Shown here one piece after another: positions 21,212-27,491 of a stretch of DNA of 27,491 nucleotides. Position 1 is the first letter of the stretch; each line of letters begins with the position of its first letter. The stretch lies in NCBI GenBank assembly GCA_947624315.1, contig CANQJU010000004.1, forward strand, positions 1-27,491. The letters run 5' to 3'. This DNA is from an uncultured Bacilli bacterium (GTDB lineage: Bacteria; Bacillota_I; Bacilli_A; ML615J-28; CAG-698). Under the pieces are notes generated by a model. That model did no database searches, was not told the origin of the DNA, and was given only the letters and a program-made list of their open reading frames with translations. Position numbers and translations under genes: made by a program.

Positions 21212-22339
21212 ATGGAGAAGAAAAAAGTTGTGGTTGGATTGAGCGGGGGAGTTGATTCAGCTGTTAGTGTTATTAGACTCCAAGAAATGGGATATGAAGT
21301 TGAAGGAATGTTTATGCGCAATTGGGATTCATCAATTAATAACGATGTTTTAGGAAATCCTCATACTTTAGATAGTGTTTGTCCTCAAGAAGTAGATTAT
21401 ATGGATGCTTTGAAAACAGCTGAGGAATTGGGAATAAAACTTCATCGTATTGATTTTGTTGAAGAATATTGGCAAAGAGTATTCTCTTACTTTTTAGATG
21501 AGTATCGACATAATCGCACTCCTAATCCTGATATTTTGTGCAATAAGGAAATTAAATTTCGTTCCTTTTTAGATAAGGCTATGGAAATGGGATTTGATTA
21601 TATTGCTATGGGACATTATGCTAGAATAATACATTTAGATAATGGCGATGTTAAAGTCTTAAGAGGAGTGGACAGCAATAAAGATCAAACATATTTTTTG
21701 TGTCAATTAACTAAAGAACAGTTGCAAAAAGCGCTGTTCCCAGTTGGAGATTTAGAAAAAAAAGAAGTAAGAAGAATTGCTAAAGAGCATAACTTAACAA
21801 TTGCTAATAAAAAAGATTCTACAGGAGTTTGTTTTATTGGTGAAAGAAACTTCAAAGAGTTTTTGAAAAACTATTTACCAGCTAAACCTGGAAAAATGGA
21901 AACATTAGATGGAGAAGTTGTTGGAGAACATGATGGAATAATGTATTATACTATCGGCCAAAGAAAAGGATTGGGTTTAGGGGGAGCAGGTGATGCTTGG
22001 TTTGTTGTTGGAAAAGATCCTCAAAGAAATGTCCTTTTAGTTGGAAGAGGTAGTGAACAAGAATATTTATACTCTAATCGTTGCATTGTTTCTAATGTTA
22101 ATTGGATAGGTGAAGAGATTGATGAAAACAAAACTTATTTAGCAAAATTCCGTTATCGAGGTGTTGATAATGAAGTTAAACTACATAAATTAGAAAATGG
22201 ATGTTTAGAAGTTTCTTATGTGAATAAAGCTAAATCAGTAACTCCTGGACAAGCTGCTGTTTTTTATGATGGTGAAGTCTTGTTAGGTGGAGGTACTATT
22301 GAAGATGTATATATGAATAACGAAAAAAGAAGATATTAG
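21212..22339 (+). CDS. mnmA: tRNA-specific 2-thiouridylase
   Basis: MnmA places sulfur on uridine 34 of tRNA for Lys, Glu and Gln. The 375-residue product shows the ATP PP-loop LSGGVDSAVS near residue 10, MRNWDSS near 36, the catalytic cysteine in NPDILCNKEIKF near 104, the second catalytic cysteine in STGVCFIGERNF near 203, and the C-terminal GQRKGLGLGG and TPGQAAVFYDGEVLLGGGTI segments. An AGGAGA site between the uvrB stop and this ATG drives translation. It is directly followed by recD2, as mnmA-yrrB-yrrC in B. subtilis. Confidence 0.97.
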   Translation: MEKKKVVVGLSGGVDSAVSVIRLQEMGYEVEGMFMRNWDSSINNDVLGNPHTLDSVCPQEVDYMDALKTAEELGIKLHRIDFVEEYWQRVFSYFLDEYRHNRTPNPDILCNKEIKFRSFLDKAMEMGFDYIAMGHYARIIHLDNGDVKVLRGVDSNKDQTYFLCQLTKEQLQKALFPVGDLEKKEVRRIAKEHNLTIANKKDSTGVCFIGERNFKEFLKNYLPAKPGKMETLDGEVVGEHDGIMYYTIGQRKGLGLGGAGDAWFVVGKDPQRNVLLVGRGSEQEYLYSNRCIVSNVNWIGEEIDENKTYLAKFRYRGVDNEVKLHKLENGCLEVSYVNKAKSVTPGQAAVFYDGEVLLGGGTIEDVYMNNEKRRY

Positions 22340-22348
22340 GTGCAATTT

Positions 22349-24631
22349 ATGGAAACATTATATGGAAGTGTGGTTGCAATTACATATTTTAATGATGATA
22401 ATGGGTATGGAATAATTCGTATACGCCTTAATTATCAAGACAATAAAATAGCAAAATACCGGGCTAAGTTATTCTCAAATATATTAACAGTTGTTTGCAG
22501 TTTTGATCGCAAGCCTCTTGTTGACGAGGAATATGACTTTTGGGGAGAATTTGTAACTAGTCAATATGGTATACAATTTAAAGCTTCAAAATTTTCTCGA
22601 CGCAATGAGTATACTTTAGAGGGTGTTGTTGCTTATTTGTCTAGTGATTTTTTTCCAGGAATTGGTAAGGTTACAGCCACAAAAATTTTTAATGAATTAG
22701 GTGAGAAATGCCTAGACATAATAAGAAGTGATAAATCATCTTTAGATAAATTGGATTTAACAGAAGCTCAAAAAAATATTATTTATAATAATTTGATTGA
22801 AGACAAATTGCAAAGCGAAACCAAAATTGAGTTTTTAAAAATGGGAATTACTTTATCAATGTCTATCAAGATAATTAGTATTTTGAAAGAAAAAGCTTTA
22901 GAGATTGTTAAAAATAATCCGTATTGTTTAATAGATCTTGTTGAAGGAATAGGATTTAATCGAGCTGATAAAATTGCTTTAGCCAATAATATTAGTAAAA
23001 ATAGTTTAGTAAGAATAGAAGCTTTACTTTCCTATTTGATTAATGAATATACATATTCATGTGGAGATACATATATTGAGTATGAAAAATTATTTAATTT
23101 GGGAATTGAAACTCTCAATACGGAAGAAGAAGTTTTAACAAAAGAATTGTTTGAAAATGCCATTAAAGCTTTAGTTGGAAAAGGAAAGATTTATATTGAT
23201 AATGAGAATAATATATATGAATATCATATATATAATGCTGAAAATATGTTAGCATCATACATTGCAAATTTATTAAAAAGTGATTTTGATTATGGATATA
23301 AATTAAAAAGAATTCCTAATGCTTTAGAAAGAATTAAAGTAGAGCTAAAAATACCATATAGTGATAAACAACTAAAAGCTATTGAAATAGCTTTGAAAGA
23401 AAATTTATCAATTATTACTGGTGGACCAGGAACAGGAAAAACTACAATTATTAAAGGTCTTATTGAAAGTTATGTTTATTTGTTAGGAAACGATATTGCT
23501 AGTGAAGAAATTGCTTTGCTCGCACCAACTGGAAGAGCTAGTAAAAGGTTGAGTGAAGTGACTCATCATAGTGCCCAAACTATCCATAGATTTTTGGGAT
23601 ATGAAGGACATGGAGTTTTTCGCTTTGGCGCTGACAATAAAATCAAAATGCGTTTAGTTATTGTTGATGAGTTTTCTATGGTAGATGTGGCTTTAGCTGC
23701 TCGACTTTTTTCTAGTTTAGAAGAGGGAACTAAAGTTGTTTTAGTAGGTGATGTTGATCAGTTACCTTCTGTAGGTCCAGGAGAAGTTTTAGCAAATCTT
23801 ATTGATAGCAAGGAAATAACTGTTACAAGACTTGATCAAATTCATCGTCAAGCCTCTGACTCAACAATCATTTCTTTTGCCCATTCAATAAATAATGGCT
23901 TTTTGCCTGATACCATTTTAACAAAGCAATCTGATCGCAATTTCATTAAAGTAAGTGATTCAAACATTTGTGATAATATTATTAAAGTTATTGAACAAGC
24001 AATAAATAAAGGTATGAGCCTTATCAAAGATATTCAAGTTTTAGTTCCTATGTATAAGGGTGAAAACGGCATTAACATGATAAATGAAAAACTTCAAGAA
24101 AAGTTTAATCCTTTAGTCGATTATGAAATAGCTCATATGTCAAGAAAATTCCGTGTTAATGATAAAGTAATTCAACTAGTTAATCGCAGTGAAAAACTAG
24201 TTATGAATGGAGATATCGGTTATGTCATTAGTCTTGATTATAATGAAGATGGTGCTAATGGTTTGACAGTTTTGTTTGATAATGGACCAGTATATTATAA
24301 AAAAGATGAACTCGAAGATTTATCTCATGCTTATGCTATATCAATTCATAAAGCTCAAGGTAGTGAATTTGATTGCGTTATTGTTCCTTTTACATTCAAA
24401 TATTTTATTATGTTAAAGCGTAAATTAATTTATACAGCTGTAACACGAGCTAAAAAATATTTGATAATGCTTGGGAATATTGAAGCTTTACAAAGAGGAA
24501 TTCAAGGAGTTGAAGGAAGAAGAAAGACTAAGCTTGTGGAAAGGATGAAAAAAGTATTCCAAAATGAAATGCTTGAATTTGATCCTAATGACGAAATGGA
24601 AAATGTTTCACCTTATGATTTTTTAAATTAA
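22349..24631 (+). CDS. recD2: SF1B DNA helicase RecD2
   Basis: RecD2 is a 5'-3' DNA helicase acting in replication-fork maintenance and repair, independent of RecBC. The product has 760 residues, including an N-terminal OB-like region (GVVAYLSSDFFPGIGKVTA), helix-hairpin-helix repeats, Walker A GGPGTGKT (358-365), Walker B VIVDEFSMVD, the GDVDQLPSVGPGEVL motif, the QIHRQA motif and the C-terminal SIHKAQGSEFDCVIVPF and YTAVTRAKK. ATG 22349 is preferred over GTG 22340, because the GTG is part of the TAGGTG ribosome site. It is the last gene of the operon, before a structured palindromic element. Confidence 0.96.
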   Translation: METLYGSVVAITYFNDDNGYGIIRIRLNYQDNKIAKYRAKLFSNILTVVCSFDRKPLVDEEYDFWGEFVTSQYGIQFKASKFSRRNEYTLEGVVAYLSSDFFPGIGKVTATKIFNELGEKCLDIIRSDKSSLDKLDLTEAQKNIIYNNLIEDKLQSETKIEFLKMGITLSMSIKIISILKEKALEIVKNNPYCLIDLVEGIGFNRADKIALANNISKNSLVRIEALLSYLINEYTYSCGDTYIEYEKLFNLGIETLNTEEEVLTKELFENAIKALVGKGKIYIDNENNIYEYHIYNAENMLASYIANLLKSDFDYGYKLKRIPNALERIKVELKIPYSDKQLKAIEIALKENLSIITGGPGTGKTTIIKGLIESYVYLLGNDIASEEIALLAPTGRASKRLSEVTHHSAQTIHRFLGYEGHGVFRFGADNKIKMRLVIVDEFSMVDVALAARLFSSLEEGTKVVLVGDVDQLPSVGPGEVLANLIDSKEITVTRLDQIHRQASDSTIISFAHSINNGFLPDTILTKQSDRNFIKVSDSNICDNIIKVIEQAINKGMSLIKDIQVLVPMYKGENGINMINEKLQEKFNPLVDYEIAHMSRKFRVNDKVIQLVNRSEKLVMNGDIGYVISLDYNEDGANGLTVLFDNGPVYYKKDELEDLSHAYAISIHKAQGSEFDCVIVPFTFKYFIMLKRKLIYTAVTRAKKYLIMLGNIEALQRGIQGVEGRRKTKLVERMKKVFQNEMLEFDPNDEMENVSPYDFLN

Positions 24632-24667
24632 GGCTAAAATAATAATGTGCAATGCACAAATAGCTTT
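24630..24667 (+). repeat. Two-tier palindromic element upstream of the 51-residue gene
   Basis: An outer stem pairs AAGGCTA (24630-24636) with TAGCTTT (24661-24667) using one wobble, and an inner perfect palindrome TGTGCA-A-TGCACA lies at 24646-24658. It could be an mRNA hairpin ending the recD2 operon or an operator. There is no T-tract after it. Confidence 0.45.
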
Positions 24668-24687
24668 AACCAGAAAGAGGTGTAATT

Positions 24688-24843
24688 ATGAAAAAAGCTT
24701 GGTCATATATGTCTATAGGCGCTTTAGGTGCAACCTTAGTGATGATGTATATGAATAATAAATCATCAATTGATAAATCAGTAAGAAAAATGAAAAAGAA
24801 TAGTAAAGATGCCTATAGTAAAGTTAAAGCAATGTTTGAATAG
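24688..24843 (+). CDS. Small membrane protein of 51 residues (YtxH-like)
   Basis: A short gene with a strong AAAGAGGTG ribosome site (24675-24682) and its own terminator, so very likely real. The product starts MKKAWSYMSIGALGATLVMMYM, one hydrophobic helix, followed by a basic Lys/Ser-rich tail (KSVRKMKKNSKDAYSKVKAM). It resembles YtxH-type proteins and other short Firmicutes membrane peptides, but no specific family is certain. Codon use is like its neighbours. It lies between recD2 and comEA, and no promoter is obvious other than read-through. Function is unknown. Confidence 0.8.
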   Translation: MKKAWSYMSIGALGATLVMMYMNNKSSIDKSVRKMKKNSKDAYSKVKAMFE

Positions 24844-24864
24844 TTGGGTATTCCAACTATTTTT
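24842..24864 (+). terminator. Terminator after the 51-residue gene
   Basis: AGTTGG (24842-24847) pairs with CCAACT (24853-24858) around GTATT, followed by ATTTTTT. Confidence 0.85.
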
Positions 24865-24967
24865 TCTCCCATATAATGCTACTTATAGTATGCAGCAAAA
24901 AAATTTAAAAAATAAAAAAAAGAAAACATCTTTTTGAAACTAATATATATATGAGGAGGAAATTAAA

Positions 24968-25498
24968 ATGAAAAAGTATTGGAAAGTTATTTTAATTGTA
25001 CTAGTAGCAGTAGTGGCAATAGTTTTAAAACTTCTAGATAAGGATGGGAATGAAGTAATAAATAGCTCTACTAGTGACAAAGAATTGATCAAAGAGAATA
25101 GTGATATAGTGGTAGAGATAAGAGGCGAGGTTAATAAACCGGGATTATTTATGGTTAAAAGTGGTGCCAGAATTAATGATGTAATAATACTTGCTAATGG
25201 ATTGACTCCTAATGCAGATATTACTAACATTAATTTAGCCGAAAAAGTAAGCGATGGAATGACCATTTTGATACCTAAATATAATAAAGAAGTAATAACA
25301 AATGATGAAGGGAAAGTGTCTGTTAACTATGGAACATATCAAGAACTAATAAGTGTACCTAACTTAGGACAAGCAACTGCTAATAAAATAATTGCTTATC
25401 GCGAAAAGTATGGTTTCTTTCATAGCCTTGAAGATATCAAAAAAGCGGGGATAGATAATGGACGCTTTGAGAAAATTAAAGAATACTTATGTCTATAA
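24968..25498 (+). CDS. comEA: Competence protein ComEA (DNA receptor)
   Basis: ComEA binds incoming double-stranded DNA at the membrane during transformation and hands it to ComEC. The 176-residue product has an N-terminal membrane helix (about 4-22), an SLBB domain (VVEIRGEVNKPGLFMVKSGA, RINDVIILANGLTPNADITN), and a C-terminal helix-hairpin-helix DNA-binding unit (NYGTYQELISVPNLGQATAN, KIIAYREKYGFFHSLEDIKK). GAGGAGG at 24953-24959 lies ahead of the ATG. Its 3' end overlaps comEC by 41 bases. comEB, the dCMP deaminase gene between the two in B. subtilis, is absent. Confidence 0.95.
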   Translation: MKKYWKVILIVLVAVVAIVLKLLDKDGNEVINSSTSDKELIKENSDIVVEIRGEVNKPGLFMVKSGARINDVIILANGLTPNADITNINLAEKVSDGMTILIPKYNKEVITNDEGKVSVNYGTYQELISVPNLGQATANKIIAYREKYGFFHSLEDIKKAGIDNGRFEKIKEYLCL

Positions 25499-27491
25499 AG
25501 AATTAATAAACAATTTCATCTTAATAGCTATTTATGTAGCTTTAGGATTATTAACAATTAATAACATATATTTTATTATTTTATTTTTATTATATAATTA
25601 TTATATATTTAAAAAATCAATCAAAATATTTCTGATTTCTCTTATATTTATTAGTACTGTTTGTTTACATTTATTAATAATAAAGGGAAATAATCTTTTA
25701 GAAATAGAGGGGATTTGTACAGTTTATGATGTTGAGATTGAAGAAACATATCAAAAAATAATTATTAAAAAGGGGAACAAAAAAGTAATAATTTATGACT
25801 TTGATATGTTCCAGGTAACCCCTGGCAATAAAGTTAAAATGTTTGCTCAAGAAAGCGACATATATGGAGAAAGAATTGAAGGAGGTTTTAATTATCAAAA
25901 GTATTTAGAAAATAATAATATTAGTAATGTTTATGTTTTAAAAAATTTAGAAATAATAAACCACAAACATAATCTCAATTATTTTAAATACTTAATTAAT
26001 ACTTATTTTAATAAAAACTTTGATAAAGAAAGTAGATCATTTTTAAAAGCTCTAATCTTAGGTAATAAAAGTGATTTTGATGAAAATTTAATAGAAAGCA
26101 TTAAAACAAATGGCATAATGCATTTATTTGCTATTTCTGGTTTACATGTGGGGATAATAATTATCATCTTAAAAAAACTTTTAGAAGTGTTAAAGATTAA
26201 AAACAATGATATTTATATATGCTTATTTTTATTTCTTTATATGTTTATTACGAGTTTTTCACCATCAATAGTTAGAGCCGTTTTAATGTTTTATTTATTA
26301 GTTTTAAACAAAAAATTATCTTTAGGTTTTAGCTCTTTAGATATTGTCAGCATTATTTTTTTAGGATTAATATTATATAATCCTTTATATATGTTTAATA
26401 ATGGTTTCATCTTAAGTTTTATAGTTACCTTTTTAATTATTTTGCTTTCACCATTATTAAAAAATAAAGGCTCTATTGTTCAAAGTTTTATAATTTCTTC
26501 ATTGAGCACCATTATTACTTTACCAATAATTATTAATATGAATAATGAAATTAATTTGCTCAGCCCTTTTTTAAATGTCTTTTTTATTTTTCTTGTCTCA
26601 ACAATAATCCTACCTATAACATTTGTTGTGGCGTTTTTGCCATTTATGAACAATGTTTATATTTATATTATTCGTGCCTTTAGTTATATTTCTTATTTAG
26701 CTTCCAATTATTTATCAATAAATATATCAGTAGCAAGTATGTCAAAATTGTCCGTTTTCTTATTTTATAGTTTATTAATTTTATTTATATTTTTTTATAA
26801 ATTACCAAAGATAAGAAGAATAAACATATGTCTACTTGTTTTATTTATATTTATTATTTCCTTCTCTTCACCTATATATTTTAAAAACGAAATAACCTTT
26901 ATGGATTTAGATGATGGAGAAGCTACTTTTATTCATAGTTATAGTGATGATTGTTTAGCTTTAATTGATACCGGAAGTGGAAAAAATAATGAAGTTAGTA
27001 GTTATTTAAAAAGAAAAGGAATTAAAAAAATAGACTATTTAATATTAACTCATAATCATGATGATCATAATGGTGAAGCTTTAATAATTCTTAAAGAAAT
27101 AAAAGTAAATAAAATTGTTGTTAGTGCATATGATAATAGTGACTTTAGTAACTTTAAAAATACAATTAAAGTTAAAGCAAATGATAAAATAGATTGTGGA
27201 GAAATAACTTTTAATGTTTTACACCCAGATAAAAATTATCAAGATATGAATAATAATAGTTTGATTTTACATACAAAAATTGGAAAGCATTACTTTTTGT
27301 TTTTAGGAGATGCTAATAGAGAAGTTGAAGAAAAACTTATGGCACTTAATTTACAAGTTGATGTTTTAAAAGTGGCCCATCATGGTTCTAAAACTTCCTC
27401 TAGTCCCCTCTTTATAGAAAGCATATTACCAAAATATGCTATTATTATGAGTGGAAGAGTCAAGAGATTTGGTTTTCCTCATCAAGAGACA
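25458..27491 (+). CDS. comEC: Competence protein ComEC (DNA channel), incomplete at the right edge
   Basis: ComEC forms the channel that takes single-stranded DNA across the membrane. The frame is open for 678 codons and runs off the window, so the C-terminus is missing. Parts in order are N-terminal hydrophobic helices, an OB-like region (EGICTVYDVEIEE, VTPGNKVKMFA), the competence domain with the signature HLFAISGLHVGIIIII (222-237) and about eight membrane helices. A metallo-beta-lactamase domain follows, with HNHDDH at 532-537 and AHHGSKTS near 643. The opening motif of the hydrolase domain reads LDDGEATFI, where many homologues have DVGQGDA. The ATG 25458 lies inside comEA with GCGGGG ahead of it, so the two are translationally coupled. 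holA usually follows comEC but is outside the window. Confidence 0.94.
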   Translation, partial: MDALRKLKNTYVYKELINNFILIAIYVALGLLTINNIYFIILFLLYNYYIFKKSIKIFLISLIFISTVCLHLLIIKGNNLLEIEGICTVYDVEIEETYQKIIIKKGNKKVIIYDFDMFQVTPGNKVKMFAQESDIYGERIEGGFNYQKYLENNNISNVYVLKNLEIINHKHNLNYFKYLINTYFNKNFDKESRSFLKALILGNKSDFDENLIESIKTNGIMHLFAISGLHVGIIIIILKKLLEVLKIKNNDIYICLFLFLYMFITSFSPSIVRAVLMFYLLVLNKKLSLGFSSLDIVSIIFLGLILYNPLYMFNNGFILSFIVTFLIILLSPLLKNKGSIVQSFIISSLSTIITLPIIINMNNEINLLSPFLNVFFIFLVSTIILPITFVVAFLPFMNNVYIYIIRAFSYISYLASNYLSINISVASMSKLSVFLFYSLLILFIFFYKLPKIRRINICLLVLFIFIISFSSPIYFKNEITFMDLDDGEATFIHSYSDDCLALIDTGSGKNNEVSSYLKRKGIKKIDYLILTHNHDDHNGEALIILKEIKVNKIVVSAYDNSDFSNFKNTIKVKANDKIDCGEITFNVLHPDKNYQDMNNNSLILHTKIGKHYFLFLGDANREVEEKLMALNLQVDVLKVAHHGSKTSSSPLFIESILPKYAIIMSGRVKRFGFPHQET

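Noticed and set aside
1..27491. Mobile element, prophage or defence island
   Set aside because: No transposase, integrase, phage, toxin-antitoxin or restriction gene, no tRNA target site and uniform composition; all genes fit core functions.

Overview
The window reads as a chromosomal, housekeeping-rich segment from a very AT-rich, low-GC Gram-positive bacterium (Bacilli, Erysipelotrichia or a Mollicutes-related gut lineage) that forms endospores. This rests on spoIIR, spoIIQ and spoIIID, on gene order resembling Bacillus subtilis (recalled, not searched), on Shine-Dalgarno (SD) sites of the AAAGGAG/GAGG type and on a standard code (TGG for Trp; TGA used once as a stop). No tRNA, rRNA, CRISPR array, prophage or insertion sequence was seen. 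Both edges cut genes: prfA on the left, comEC on the right.

Region 1 (1-7.9 kb, all +): 3' end of prfA, prmC, a frameshifted membrane protein, tsaC, spoIIR, a small GNAT-like protein, a surface lipoprotein chitinase with four InlB-type repeats, rpiB, upp, a DUF1146 protein and spoIIQ. This follows the B. subtilis prfA-prmC-spoIIR-ywlB-ywlC-rpiB-upp order, with the chitinase as an apparent insertion. Four boundaries here (before spoIIR, the chitinase, rpiB and spoIIQ) share an unusual layout. An inverted repeat has its 3' arm over the SD, or close to the start codon, and a candidate promoter element lies inside the repeat. Only read-through RNA would then form the hairpin; RNA from the local promoter would not.

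Region 2 (7.9-10 kb): a degenerate ABC ATPase (-), spoIIID (+) and a YigZ/IMPACT protein (-).

Region 3 (10-15.6 kb, +): a CCA-adding-enzyme homologue with eroded active-site motifs overlaps yhaM (3'-5' exoribonuclease). Next come a 433-base gap holding a well-formed candidate small RNA with C-rich unpaired segments and a strong terminator, and then a very large PrsA-like foldase.

Region 4 (15.6-17.9 kb): an XRE regulator with a membrane domain (-, apparently leaderless mRNA), divergent from a PAP2-like membrane protein and a DegV fatty-acid-binding protein.

Region 5 (18-24.6 kb, +): a tight operon from one strong promoter: walJ, rlmH, uvrB, mnmA, recD2 (hydrolase, rRNA methylation, excision repair, tRNA thiolation, helicase).

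Region 6 (24.6-27.5 kb, +): a 51-residue membrane protein with its own terminator, then comEA and comEC (DNA uptake; comEB absent between them).
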